This document shows, in pieces, positions 8,440-16,132 of a DNA stretch of 64,000 nt (position 1 is the stretch's first letter; the number at the start of each line of letters is the position of its first letter). This DNA is from CAZYAK01 sp964403335 (GTDB lineage Bacteria; Patescibacteriota; Gracilibacteria; Peribacterales; Peribacteraceae). The DNA lies in the NCBI GenBank assembly GCA_964403335.1, contig CAYOFI010000008.1:3057-67056 (forward strand). The letters run 5' to 3'. Under the pieces are notes generated by a model. It saw only the letters and a list, made by a program, of their open reading frames with translations. It was not told the origin of the DNA and did no database searches. The translations under genes were made by a program, and so were the position numbers.

Positions 8440-8494
8440 GCGCGACGAAGGGGACGCGCGCATGTCATGTTTCGTCGGGCTCACCATGACATGC
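8426..8494. repeat. CCCTGAGC/TTCG-type dispersed repeat forming both gene ends
   Basis: Left arm GTGTCACCCTGAGC and right arm GGGCTCACCATGACATG, with GACGAAGG and TTCGTC between. It resembles the repeat at 22192-22260. It supplies the stop of the PH-domain gene on the plus strand and the last residues plus stop of ruvC on the minus strand, so it may act as a two-way terminator. Confidence 0.65.
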
Positions 8495-8970
8495 TCACCA
8501 CGACACACTATCGCGCCGTAGACAGCCAATCCCAATGCATCCGCCGCATCGTCGGGCGTCGGGATCTTTGCGAGGTTCAGCGTCCGCATCAGCATCTCCT
8601 GCACTTGCTGTTTATCCGCCCCACCATCGCCGGTGATGCAGGATTTGAGCTGTAATGGAGTCGGTTCGACGATGGGGAGTTGGGATTCGGCGAGCGCCAA
8701 GAGAATCACGCCGCGCGCTTGCGCCACGTCAATCGCTGTTTTCCGGTTTGTGGAGAAAAACAGCTTTTCCAGCACGGCGATATCGGGTTTGATTTCGCGG
8801 ATATACGCCAAGAGATCGGTTCGGATTTCCTGTAATCGATCTGCGATGGGCAGTCCCGCTTTTGTCTGAATCGTCAGCCATTCTCCCGCGCGGATATCGT
8901 GGGCCGACGTGGAATCCACATATCCCAGTCCGACGGTGGCCAAGCCGGGATCGACACCCAAAATGCGCAT
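8431..8970 (-). CDS. ruvC: Holliday junction resolvase RuvC
   Basis: Endonuclease that cuts Holliday junctions, normally with RuvAB. The acidic catalytic residues are visible: Asp7 in GVDPG, Glu68 in AVLEKLFF, and Asp141 and Asp144 in TPDDAADALGLA. From ATG 8970 the protein has 179 residues against the usual 160-175; a TTG two codons upstream is an alternative. The excess is C-terminal (VSPTKHDMRASPSSRSG), encoded by the dispersed repeat it shares with the convergent PH-domain gene. RuvA and RuvB are not in the window. Confidence 0.93.
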   Translation of the reverse strand: MRILGVDPGLATVGLGYVDSTSAHDIRAGEWLTIQTKAGLPIADRLQEIRTDLLAYIREIKPDIAVLEKLFFSTNRKTAIDVAQARGVILLALAESQLPIVEPTPLQLKSCITGDGGADKQQVQEMLMRTLNLAKIPTPDDAADALGLAVYGAIVCRGEHVMVSPTKHDMRASPSSRSG

Positions 8971-9035
8971 GCACAAAGCCTCTCACAGACCCTGCATTCG
9001 GGGAAGGAGGGGGCATGGCAAAAGTGCCTCATTTC

Positions 9036-9062
9036 TGGCCCGAAGGGCCCCCTTCGGGGCTA
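9036..9062. repeat. GGCCCGAAGGGCC/CCCCTTCGGGG nested hairpins
   Basis: Two short GC hairpins back to back. A close relative (CCCGAAGGGTCCCCTTTGGGG) lies just before the regulator gene at 47864. Confidence 0.5.
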
Positions 9063-9109
9063 TACGTGACTTTTCAGATGTCTGTTTTTCTGCTATCATA
9101 TAAGGAAAA

Positions 9110-10591
9110 ATGCATACCCACACAGACGCCACTTTCCTCCACCGGCACTGGGTGATCGCCCCGGCATTTGCGCTCATTGCGGCTCTGTCGCTGAGTCCGA
9201 TTCTGGGAAGCTCGCATCTGAGCGCCAGTGTGGCCGCACCGATTATCGCCCGGGCAGATACGCCTTTTGCATTCGCAAACGGATTGAAAGGTCTTGCGTA
9301 TCAGGGCGCCATCGTTGACCAAACGGCGGATGGTCTGACGCTCGGGGAGGGGAGTGTGCTCATGAGTTCCGACGGAGTCTTCCAGATGCATATCGGCAAC
9401 GTCTCGGTCCTCGGATTTGCCAGCGCCGCGCATGTGACCAATGATCCGCAATCCATCACCGTGGTCGCACTCGACGGTCCGCTGGTGATCACGCAGGGAA
9501 CGGACCGGATGTTTTTGCCGACGGGGAGCCAAATTCTGTGGAAGAAAAATGAGGTGCCGCATACTGCTTTGGCAATTGAAACACCCGTTGAATTGCGGAC
9601 GGAGTATCTGCAGGTTTTGGATGGCGTCCCCGCAGCCGCACAAGTGGCGAGAGGTTTTCCCGTCGATCTCCGCATGAATCCTGCTGATGCGGACGCGTGG
9701 GAGATCATCGCCCAGCTTCGTGATGCCGCGACGAAAGGCGATGCGCTCACCATCACATCGCTTATCCATGATCATCGCGCGACACTGGCATCGCGCCCAG
9801 GTCTGATCCGCTCACTTTTGCATGCGGATGTCCGCGAGTCGATTGTCTTAGAACTCTTGACGCTTTTGCCCGTAGACGACGGACTGATGGTCCTGGCGCC
9901 GCTCCACCCGCTTCTTCGCGAAGCTGCGTGGACCCAAGACCGCGCATTCGATACATCGGTACTCCTCGCCGTGCCGCAAGCCGATCTACGCGCCCAAGCC
10001 GCTCCCGCATTCGTCGTGGATCGGTGGACACAGGCACTGCGCCGTCAGATGGAGGAATCCGATGATCCCGTGGCCCTGCTCCAGGAGCTGATTGAGACCA
10101 TGGAGCCTGTCCGTATCGCGTTCGAAGCCCGCACTTTCCCCGAGCGCCGCGCGCGTTACGGCGACGCATTGCAATCCCTAGCCGAACCGTTTGCCGATGA
10201 TTTGAACGATGACGCAGCCGCAAAACTTCATGCATGGAAAAACGACATCGTGATCACCGAACCGATCATCGATGAAACCTCTGTCTCGTCTGTCCCCTCT
10301 ATCCCGTCTATACCCTCTCCGTCCCTTGACCCCTCCACCCTCGAATCCACCGCCTCCGCCCTCCTCCGCAACGCTGGCGCCCTCTTCGGCCTCCCAACGG
10401 CCATCCACGCTGCCGATAGCGGACTCGTGGCGGTCCAGTCACTCATCTTCTCCGCGCCCGATGGCGAGCATTTGTATGACTTTGTGCTCAACCCTGCCGA
10501 TGCGACGGTCTCCAGCATTCGCAAAGACGGGGAAGTGTTCCCGCTTTCCATGACGCTGGATGCGTTTGCGCAGTGGGCAAAAGGGGAGTGA
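9110..10591 (+). CDS. Secreted or membrane-anchored protein with FecR-like N-terminal part
   Basis: A 493-residue protein with an N-terminal signal/anchor segment (about residues 14-32). Residues ~75-150 form a beta-rich stretch (SDGVFQMHIGNVSVLGF, then ITVVALDGPLVITQG and FLPTGSQILW) that resembles FecR-type domains. The rest is helical, with a Ser/Pro-rich linker near 385-410 containing the near-repeat SVPSIPSIPSPS. TATCAT lies ten bases upstream of the ATG with AAGGA between, so it has a plausible promoter and a weak ribosome site. No enzymatic motif is visible; an envelope role is inferred. Confidence 0.6.
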   Translation: MHTHTDATFLHRHWVIAPAFALIAALSLSPILGSSHLSASVAAPIIARADTPFAFANGLKGLAYQGAIVDQTADGLTLGEGSVLMSSDGVFQMHIGNVSVLGFASAAHVTNDPQSITVVALDGPLVITQGTDRMFLPTGSQILWKKNEVPHTALAIETPVELRTEYLQVLDGVPAAAQVARGFPVDLRMNPADADAWEIIAQLRDAATKGDALTITSLIHDHRATLASRPGLIRSLLHADVRESIVLELLTLLPVDDGLMVLAPLHPLLREAAWTQDRAFDTSVLLAVPQADLRAQAAPAFVVDRWTQALRRQMEESDDPVALLQELIETMEPVRIAFEARTFPERRARYGDALQSLAEPFADDLNDDAAAKLHAWKNDIVITEPIIDETSVSSVPSIPSIPSPSLDPSTLESTASALLRNAGALFGLPTAIHAADSGLVAVQSLIFSAPDGEHLYDFVLNPADATVSSIRKDGEVFPLSMTLDAFAQWAKGE

Positions 10592-10628
10592 CGGGTATAC
10601 TCGCCGCGACTCCTTCCTCTCTTTTTTC

Positions 10629-11030
10629 ATGTACACACAGTTCCAGAATATCTCGCTCTTCATCCTGCGCGTGATCATCGCGGTCATCTTCCTGGTCTCT
10701 GCTTACGCGAAGTTTCCGTTGTGGTCGGTCACGGCCACGGTCTCGCAAATGCCGACGTGGCTCTATTACATCATGCTGTTCCTCTCCATTGCGGAGATCG
10801 TGGGTGCCGTCGCGGTGCTGGTGGGATATCTCACCCGCCTCGCCGCAAAATGCTTGGGCATCGTGATGCTCGGTGCGATCTACGTGATGCAGTTCGTTAT
10901 GCAGATGGGCTTTGTCACCGCCACGGGGGCCGGTTGGAACTATCCGCTGATGGTCCTGGGAGGCTGCGTTATCCTTGCAGCATTCGGCCCAGGGGCGTGG
11001 GCTGTGAAGCCGAGCGGCGTGAAGGCGTAA
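10629..11030 (+). CDS. DoxX-family membrane protein
   Basis: A 133-residue protein with four transmembrane helices in the DoxX/SURF4 arrangement: an early LRVIIAVIFLVSAYAKF helix, then EIVGAVAVLVGYLTRLA, and a final glycine-rich helix. Members are linked to redox or quinone-related membrane functions, but this one cannot be assigned more closely. ATG 10629 follows a pyrimidine-rich leader (CTTCCTCTCTTTTTTC) with TATACT at 10596-10601. The frame is open upstream to 10560, but that part overlaps the previous gene and is not expected to be translated. Confidence 0.72.
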   Translation: MYTQFQNISLFILRVIIAVIFLVSAYAKFPLWSVTATVSQMPTWLYYIMLFLSIAEIVGAVAVLVGYLTRLAAKCLGIVMLGAIYVMQFVMQMGFVTATGAGWNYPLMVLGGCVILAAFGPGAWAVKPSGVKA

Positions 11031-11115
11031 AGGCAGGGAAAGGCCCTGCTTGACCCCATTCCGGTTCATCCGTACCCTTTCCCGCACGGAGAAGCCATTT
11101 CCGGGTTCTCTGCAT

Positions 11116-11139
11116 ATCATCGGGCGATTAGCTCAGGGG
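11116..11139 (+). repeat. Orphan 5' fragment of tRNA-Ile
   Basis: 24 bases identical to 11217-11240: the last six bases before tRNA-Ile plus its first 18 (acceptor strand and part of the D arm). The copy then diverges into GCCTAGGCCCATAGGGCC, so it is a truncated duplicate 101 bases upstream of the intact gene. Confidence 0.85.
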
Positions 11140-11222
11140 CCTAGGCCCATAGGGCCGTTAGAAAACAATTCGCGACCCCTCGCGCTCGTCGCTCATTCGA
11201 TCCTTATCTTCCACACATCATC

Positions 11223-11298
11223 GGGCGATTAGCTCAGGGGTTAGAGCGCGACACTGATAATGTCGAGGTCGATGGTTCAAATCCATCATCGCCCACCA
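11223..11298 (+). tRNA. tRNA-Ile (GAT)
   Basis: 76 nt with encoded CCA. Acceptor GGGCGAT pairs with ATCGCCC. The anticodon stem CGACA/TGTCG encloses loop CTGATAA with anticodon GAT. The T arm carries GGTTCAAATCC. The 5' end is partly duplicated upstream, and a repeat shared with tRNA-Val follows directly. Confidence 0.96.
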
Positions 11299-11350
11299 TT
11301 CGACTCGCAGCCGCTACGCGGCGAGCTTGCTCATGGTAAACCACGAGAAT
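11296..11350. repeat. Post-tRNA repeat, copy 1
   Basis: 55 bases beginning in the CCA of tRNA-Ile (CCATTCGACTCGCAG, then CTACGCGGCGAGCT, then GCTCATGGTAAACCACG). The same segment follows tRNA-Val at 27813-27867 with only a few differences. It can fold: CCAT with ATGG, GCCGC with GCGGC. Confidence 0.85.
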
Positions 11351-11352
11351 AT

Positions 11353-11385
11353 AAAAAGCGGAGCCCTCGGCCCCGCTTTCTTTTT
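11353..11385. terminator. Two-way terminator between tRNA-Ile and the Ser-rich protein gene
   Basis: AAAGCGG pairs with CCGCTTT, with A-rich sequence on the left and CTTTTT on the right, so it can work on both strands. Confidence 0.7.
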
Positions 11386-11401
11386 CATGAATGCGATCTG
11401 C

Positions 11402-11833
11402 TCAGGAACCCGACGACACCGACGAGCTGCTGCTGGAGACCGAGGAACTGCTCATGGAGCTGGAGGAGCTGCTCACCACCGAGCTGGAGCTCATAGCGCT
11501 GCTTGAAGACATCGAGGACGACGACTTGCGCTTGGCGGAGTACTTCAGCTCGCGAGTCATTGCGCCGTGGCGCAGGTCGCGGCGGCTGTCTTTGCGCTCG
11601 ATTTTGCGTTCCATCTTTTCCACTTTCTTTTCCATCTTGCGGTACATTTTGTTCTTCTGGAGCAGAACGCGCTCGCTGAGCTTGTCGCGCTGACACTTGG
11701 TGCGCTCAATGCCGGAGACCGCGCTGCAGTCACGGCCTGTGGTCTCTGTGCGGTTGGCGTCTGCCGCAAGCGAGACGGTGGTGAGCGTGAAGGCAAGGCT
11801 GCCTGCCGCCACCAATGACACGAATTTCTTCAT
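11402..11833 (-). CDS. Secreted protein with coiled coil and poly-Ser tail
   Basis: A 143-residue protein with a clear signal peptide (MKKFVSLVAAGSLAFTLTTV, then SLAAD). A Cys pair (DCSAVSGIERTKCQ) and a highly charged Lys/Arg/Glu helix (residues ~50-100, YRKMEKKVEKMERKIERK) follow. The last ~40 residues are almost only Ser with Met and Val. Low-complexity Ser tails of this kind suggest a surface linker. No family is recognised. The ATG follows a pyrimidine-rich leader (CCCCATTCCCCCATTTCTTC). Confidence 0.7.
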   Translation of the reverse strand: MKKFVSLVAAGSLAFTLTTVSLAADANRTETTGRDCSAVSGIERTKCQRDKLSERVLLQKNKMYRKMEKKVEKMERKIERKDSRRDLRHGAMTRELKYSAKRKSSSSMSSSSAMSSSSVVSSSSSSMSSSSVSSSSSSVSSGS

Positions 11834-11942
11834 GAAGAAATGGGGGAATGGGGAAACCAGGAAATCCTACTGATTTGCGGGCGTGCAGAACAGTGCCAAG
11901 ACAGTAGGATTACGCTCTTATATATGATGTACAACGTTGCGT

Positions 11943-12075
11943 AATTGCACCGAAGAAACAAGAAGCAAAAAAGCCTCCAATAGATCAAGATCCGAATGAT
12001 CAATGATGTACATGTTTGATTGTTCGGTTCTTGTTGCTTGGTTCTTCACTGTTTCTTGTTTTTTCGGTGTAATTT
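11943..12075 (+). mobile_element. MITE-like inverted-repeat element, copy B
   Basis: About 133 bp with ends AATTGCACCGAAGAAACAAG and CTTGTTTTTTCGGTGTAATT. The interior shares GCCTCCAATAGATC, GATCCGAATGATCAA and GTTCGGTTCTTG with copy A read in reverse. It lies between the 3' end of prs and the 5' side of the Ser-rich gene. Confidence 0.78.
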
Positions 12076-12086
12076 CCAATACCAGT

Positions 12087-13016
12087 TCATCGTTGATAAA
12101 TCTCCGTCACGCTCTGCCCGCTCTGCACCGAGCGGATCACATCCGCCAAGAGGGGAGCGATGCGCAGGATTTTCAGGCCGGGGAAGGCGTCGGCTTTCAG
12201 CGGCATGCTGTCGGTCACCACGACTTCCGCGAATCCCGCTTTGGTCAGGCGTTCTATGGCTGGGCCGGAGAAGACGGCATGCGTGGCGGCGGCGTAGACG
12301 TCGGGCTTCGCGCCTTGATCGAGGAGCGCCTGCTTTGCGGAAAGAAGCGTGCCTGCGGTATCGATGATGTCATCGAACAGGATGCAAGTCTTGCCTTTGA
12401 TGTCGCCGACCACTTCGTGAATTTCCGTTTCGTGATGCGACGGGCGGCTCTTGTGGAGGATGGCGAGTTCGGCGCCCAATGCATCCGCAAACTTCTTGGC
12501 GCGCTTGGCACCGCCCACGTCCGGCGCGACGACGATGGGGTTTGGGAGGTTCTTGGCTTTAAAATACGAGGTGAAGATCGACCGAGCCACGAGGGCATCG
12601 GCGGGGATGGAAAAGAATCCTTGGATTTGTTCAGAGTGCAGATCCAGCACAATGACGTGATCGGCGCCGGATACCTCCAGCAAGTCCGCGACCAGTTTGG
12701 CGGAGATGGGTTCGCGCGGTTCGCTCACGCGATCTTGGCGCGAGTAGGGGAAATGCGGGACGATGAGATGCACGCTTTTGGCAAAACTGAGCTTGGCGGC
12801 TTGGCACATCAGGCACAGCTCAATAATGTCTTCGTTCGGATGGAGTGTGCCCGTCTGCACGATAAAGACGTCCTTCCCACGAACGGATTTCTGGAATTTC
12901 ACGTAGTTCTCGCCGCAGTGGAATTTCTTCCGCATGACATCCCCTAATGGAACGCCAAGCTCCTTGGCGAGGTCTTCCGCAAGGGCCGGGTGGGAGGATC
13001 CGGAGAAGAGAAACAT
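12087..13016 (-). CDS. prs: Ribose-phosphate pyrophosphokinase
   Basis: Makes PRPP from ribose 5-phosphate and ATP for nucleotide and amino acid synthesis. Visible are the early FSGSSHP segment, the YSRQDR-containing catalytic region (residues 91-96), the LDLHSEQIQGFF block and the PRPP loop CILFDDIIDTAGT (211-223). From ATG 13016 it has 309 residues, the normal size; the longer open frame upstream is not family-like. TATACT lies 22 bases before the ATG, in a small divergent promoter region shared with the PRC-barrel gene. Confidence 0.95.
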   Translation of the reverse strand: MFLFSGSSHPALAEDLAKELGVPLGDVMRKKFHCGENYVKFQKSVRGKDVFIVQTGTLHPNEDIIELCLMCQAAKLSFAKSVHLIVPHFPYSRQDRVSEPREPISAKLVADLLEVSGADHVIVLDLHSEQIQGFFSIPADALVARSIFTSYFKAKNLPNPIVVAPDVGGAKRAKKFADALGAELAILHKSRPSHHETEIHEVVGDIKGKTCILFDDIIDTAGTLLSAKQALLDQGAKPDVYAAATHAVFSGPAIERLTKAGFAEVVVTDSMPLKADAFPGLKILRIAPLLADVIRSVQSGQSVTEIYQR

Positions 13017-13035
13017 GAGTGTTTTGAGGTTCAGG

Positions 13036-13041
13036 TACAGT
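13036..13041 (+). promoter_or_regulatory. -10-like TACAGT seven bases before the PRC-barrel start
   Basis: TACAGT, seven bases, ATG at 13049. The overlapping TATAC serves either strand, since prs is divergent. Confidence 0.45.
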
Positions 13042-13048
13042 ATACCAC

Positions 13049-13582
13049 ATGCACGTCCGTTTCTCCATGTGCCGGGGGCTGCCCGTCGTCGATGACGAAA
13101 CAGGCGATGTTGTCGCTTTGATTGATCATATCGTGCTCCATCCGGATACGGGCAAAGTGGAGGGATTCTTGGTGAAGTCGCCCGGGATGTTTGCCGGCAG
13201 CGAATTGTTCCTGTCATCAATGGATATTCTGCGCTGGGGCAACCGCGTGACGGTGCGCGATGGCGAGGTGCTGGCGCCCTTGGAAGATTTGATCCGCCTG
13301 CAAAAAGTATTGGAAGAAGCCCGTCCCATTTTGCATCAGCCGATGCGGACCGAATCGGGCAAAGAGTTGGGCCGCTGCCGCGACGTGCAGTTCGATACGC
13401 TCCACTTTGTGACCGAGTGGTTATTCCCCAAAAAATGGGGGAGATGGGGAACGCCGGTGCCGATCAGTCAGGTCTTGGAAGTCCGCAAGAATGCGATTTT
13501 GGTACGTGATGCCGCCGCGCCCGCGGTCGAAGCAAAGACGCTGGAGATACCGTTGATGGAGACGATGCCGGAGGCGGCATGA
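13049..13582 (+). CDS. PRC-barrel domain protein
   Basis: A 177-residue soluble protein with two PRC-barrel-like halves: residues 1-75 (RGLPVVDDETGDVVALIDHIVLHP, split here by loops) and residues 95-165 (ESGKELGRCRDVQFDTL, then TPVPISQVLEV). PRC barrels act as small assembly modules, for example in RimM and photosynthetic H subunits; no catalytic motif is expected. It is divergent from prs with a start only seven bases from TACAGT. The gene is followed by C/G-rich inverted repeats and a terminator. Confidence 0.72.
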   Translation: MHVRFSMCRGLPVVDDETGDVVALIDHIVLHPDTGKVEGFLVKSPGMFAGSELFLSSMDILRWGNRVTVRDGEVLAPLEDLIRLQKVLEEARPILHQPMRTESGKELGRCRDVQFDTLHFVTEWLFPKKWGRWGTPVPISQVLEVRKNAILVRDAAAPAVEAKTLEIPLMETMPEAA

Positions 13583-13584
13583 AG

Positions 13585-13737
13585 CCCCCACCCCCAACCC
13601 CTCCCCCGCGACGGGGGAGGGGAGCTTCGTTAAAACAAAATACGTACGGCGAGAAGATATTTGTAAGGAAGAATTTTACTATTTTCTTTTTTTCGTCGCC
13701 CCTCCCCCGCGTCGGGGGAGGGGCCGGGGGTGGGGGC
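13585..13737. repeat. Large C/G-rich inverted repeat with inner palindromes
   Basis: The left part (CCCTCCCCCGCGACGGGGGAGG at its core, 13600-13622) and the right part (core CCCCTCCCCCGCGTCGGG, 13699-13737) are each palindromic. They also pair with one another across a ~75-base AT-richer spacer. A relative lies at 36220-36290. Confidence 0.75.
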
Positions 13738-13751
13738 AGTAGGCTCGCAAC

Positions 13752-13783
13752 AAAAAACCCGCTCACCTCTGAGCGGGTTTTAA
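13752..13783. terminator. Two-way intrinsic terminator
   Basis: AAAACCCGCTCA, loop CCTC, TGAGCGGGTTTT. A-tract and T-tract flank the stem, so it serves both the PRC-barrel gene and the convergent pilin-like gene. Confidence 0.9.
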
Positions 13784-13801
13784 AATTCTTGTGAAGGCCG
13801 C

Positions 13802-14188
13802 TCAAATTTCGTTCGGCACCGTCTCCGTGAAGAAGCTGACGATCACGCGGGCGAAGAGCACCACGATCAGACCGACGATCACGTAGAGGATGGTCTTCTT
13901 GGCTTTGTCTTTCTGCTCGTCGGAACCCTGCGAGACGATCAGGCGGATACCGGCGATGATGATGAACACCACGGCGATGAGTGCCAGGAAGTCCAGCACG
14001 AAGCGCATGATGCGGAGAATGATATCGCGCGCATCGCCGCCGTTGACGGCAGTGGGCGTACCCGGAACCGCGGGGATATCGCCGCCGAAAGAACCGTTAC
14101 CGAGGGCTTTGCTGATCGGCATCGCGGCACCCATGAGGGTGAACCAGGCACCGTACGTAAAACGCTGAAGCGTGGACATGAAGAACAT
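13802..14188 (-). CDS. T4SS-pilin-like two-helix membrane protein
   Basis: About 128 residues from ATG 14188. Two hydrophobic helices (FVLDFLALIAVVFIIIAGIR and ILYVIVGLIVVLFARVIVSF) are joined by a short polar loop, SQGSDEQKDKAKK. This matches the short pilin-like proteins of type IV secretion systems (VirB2/Mbov_0395-type) that are common in Patescibacteria. A leading segment with MSTLQRF could be a leader. Frames also start at 14233 and 14179; a pyrimidine-rich CCCAATTCCCCC directly precedes 14188. The window also has a VirB6-like gene (45632) but no ATPases of such a system. Confidence 0.65.
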   Translation of the reverse strand: MFFMSTLQRFTYGAWFTLMGAAMPISKALGNGSFGGDIPAVPGTPTAVNGGDARDIILRIMRFVLDFLALIAVVFIIIAGIRLIVSQGSDEQKDKAKKTILYVIVGLIVVLFARVIVSFFTETVPNEI

Positions 14189-14281
14189 GGGGGAATTGGG
14201 ATAGTTGTAGCGGAGGTCACTGTTCTCAAGCAAGAACGCGGATCGAAGGGGGCTTGACGCTCTTGCATACGATGTAGCGCG

Positions 14282-14839
14282 CTACTCTTTATGCATGAAC
14301 CCGGCGGCGATGAGGGCAACGGCCGGGAACGCGAACCACAGGTCTTGTTGGAGGATCAGGAGCTGCATCAGTTGGCTCTGTTGAATGGCAGGGATGAGCG
14401 GCGCGGTTTTGGCGAGCGTCAGATCCAAAAGAGGGACACCGGAGACGTACACAAAGAGTGTCGAGAGCAGTAATCCCGCGGTCGCAAAACCCAGAACCGC
14501 CGTGATGGCGATATCCACGATCGGATTGATCTCTTTGGAGTACACGATATCGAAGCCCGCGCGCACGGCCAGAAAGATAATGATGGCCACGAACACGCCC
14601 AACTTGATCCAAGAAAGGACGGAGTCATCCAGAGGCCCCACTCCGTAAGACCCCAAAAACGATCCCGAGTATGCCAAGCCCCGCTCCAGCGCATTGCCCA
14701 ATGCCTGCACCGCCACGATGGCGATGTAGGTGCTGATGATGATCTTCACGGATTCCTTCTTCCCGATAATGAACGTATACGTGATGACGATCGCGAAGAA
14801 GACGATGATGAACAGATCCCACGTGAGGGTGAGGCGCAT
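14282..14839 (-). CDS. Multi-pass membrane protein of unknown function
   Basis: A 185-residue integral membrane protein with about five helices, beginning LFIIVFFAIVITYTFIIG. There are no conserved polar motifs that I recognise. The pattern recalls CvpA-like proteins but the match is weak. It may be transcribed with the pilin-like gene downstream (94-base gap on the same strand), which would make a link to secretion possible. A word-type repeat separates it from the divergent truB. Confidence 0.6.
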   Translation of the reverse strand: MRLTLTWDLFIIVFFAIVITYTFIIGKKESVKIIISTYIAIVAVQALGNALERGLAYSGSFLGSYGVGPLDDSVLSWIKLGVFVAIIIFLAVRAGFDIVYSKEINPIVDIAITAVLGFATAGLLLSTLFVYVSGVPLLDLTLAKTAPLIPAIQQSQLMQLLILQQDLWFAFPAVALIAAGFMHKE

Positions 14840-14894
14840 GGAGGAGATCGTACGCTCCGGGGGCGAGTGCGGCCAAATACTCGTTCTTGCGGAA

Positions 14895-14969
14895 AGTGGT
14901 CAGTGGTTAGTGGATAGTGGTTAGTCCCAAACTGTCTACTGCCCACTAGCCACTAGCCACTACCCACTT
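14895..14969. repeat. Word-type hairpin (AGTGGTTAGTGG family)
   Basis: The left arm is made of AGTGGTCAGTGGTTAGTGG-type units to 14925; the right arm, from 14937, of CCACTAGCCACTAGCCACT-type units. It lies between two divergent genes, so it cannot be a terminator for either. Confidence 0.75.
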
Positions 14970-14997
14970 GCCCGACTATCTCTATACTCCCTCCCGC

Positions 14998-15852
14998 ATG
15001 AGACACGGTTTTCTTCTCATCGATAAGCCCGCCGGCATCACCAGCCACGACGCCGTGGCGAAGGTCCGTCGTGTTCTTAGTGAGCGCAGCGTGGGGCATT
15101 TGGGCACGCTCGATCCCGCAGCCACAGGCTTGCTTGTGCTCGCGGTCGGTAAGAAAGCGCTCAAGGTCGTCCATATGTTTGATGACCTCAAAAAAGAATA
15201 CATCGCCGACGTGAAGTTCGGTGCAGTCAGCACGACGTATGATCGGGAAGGCGTCATCACGCCGGTCGATCCACCCATGGGCTGGCACATCCCGGAGCAA
15301 GCCGTCGTCCAGCGCACCATCGCGGACCGCTTCATCGGAAAAATTTCTCAAGTTCCTCCCGCACATTCTGCGATCAGCATCGGCGGACAGCGTGCATATA
15401 CGTTGGCGCGTGCAGGGAAAGAAGTAGAGATGCCCGCGCGCGAAGTGCACATCCAAAAGTGCGAAGTCATCAAATACGCGTATCCCGATTTGCAACTGAA
15501 AGTCGCCTGCGGCTCCGGCACCTACATCCGCTCCCTCGCGCACGATCTCGGTCATCTCCTGTACTGCCACGGCTACCTCGCCGATCTGCGACGGACAAAA
15601 GTGGGGGACTGGACGGTGGACAAAGCCATCAAACCCGAAGACGCCAAGTGGACCGATGTCGTGCCGATGAAAGAAGTCCTGAAAGATTTCCCGCGTCGTG
15701 AATTGTCAGATGAAGAATGGCAGGAGATCAGCGTCGGTCGGAATATCGAAGCGGAAGTCGAAGCTGATACGATCGCGTGGTACGAAGAATTGCCCGTGGC
15801 GATTTTGATGCCGGCGAGCGATGGGACGGCGCATGCAAGGAAGGTGTTTTGA
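14998..15852 (+). CDS. truB: tRNA pseudouridine-55 synthase
   Basis: Converts U55 of the tRNA T loop to pseudouridine. Visible are the start GFLLIDKPAGITSHD, the catalytic Asp in VGHLGTLDPAATGLL, the KEYIADVKFG segment, and the late SGTYIRSLAHDLG block. From ATG 14998 the length is 284 residues, normal. TATACT lies nine bases upstream. The open frame extends ten codons further back, but that part is the end of the word-type hairpin. Confidence 0.94.
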   Translation: MRHGFLLIDKPAGITSHDAVAKVRRVLSERSVGHLGTLDPAATGLLVLAVGKKALKVVHMFDDLKKEYIADVKFGAVSTTYDREGVITPVDPPMGWHIPEQAVVQRTIADRFIGKISQVPPAHSAISIGGQRAYTLARAGKEVEMPAREVHIQKCEVIKYAYPDLQLKVACGSGTYIRSLAHDLGHLLYCHGYLADLRRTKVGDWTVDKAIKPEDAKWTDVVPMKEVLKDFPRRELSDEEWQEISVGRNIEAEVEADTIAWYEELPVAILMPASDGTAHARKVF

Positions 15853-15907
15853 GGCCTGGAGCGACTCTTTCCTTTCCTGAAGCCATTTGCTACGCTTTCG
15901 CGGCTCT

Positions 15908-15984
15908 GGGTCGGTAGCTCAGTCCGGTAGAGCAGTTGCCTCTTAAGCAATTGGCCGTGGGTTCAAATCCCACCCGACCCACCA
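15908..15984 (+). tRNA. tRNA-Lys (CTT)
   Basis: 77 nt with encoded CCA. Acceptor GGGTCGG pairs with CCGACCC. The anticodon loop CTCTTAA is closed by GTTGC/GCAAT, giving anticodon CTT. The T arm carries GGGTTCAAATCCC. A terminator follows. Confidence 0.95.
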
Positions 15985-16012
15985 TCCTTCGCGCGACGTA
16001 GTCGCCCACCGT

Positions 16013-16042
16013 AGCCCTTTCTTTGTGCAGGGCATTTTTTTT
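16013..16042 (+). terminator. Intrinsic terminator after tRNA-Lys
   Basis: GCCCT, an 11-base loop, AGGGC, then A and eight T. Confidence 0.75.
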
Positions 16043-16049
16043 ATAAGGG

Positions 16050-16128
16050 TCGCGCTACGGATGGCAGGCCAAAAGGGCGAAGGCGGGCTATACTTCCACA
16101 AAGGCTAAGCTACGGCTGGCAAGCCACT
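16050..16128. repeat. GCTACGGnTGGCAnGCCA dispersed repeat, two copies
   Basis: GCTACGGATGGCAGGCC near 16053 and CTTCCACAAAGG, then GCTACGGCTGGCAAGCC, ending near 16125. A third copy lies at 27926-27960, after tRNA-Val. Confidence 0.6.
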
Positions 16129-16132
16129 ACAC

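Noticed and set aside
14895..14969. CRISPR-like appearance of tandem AGTGG units
   Set aside because: Units are under 10 bases with no spacers and form one hairpin; no cas genes.
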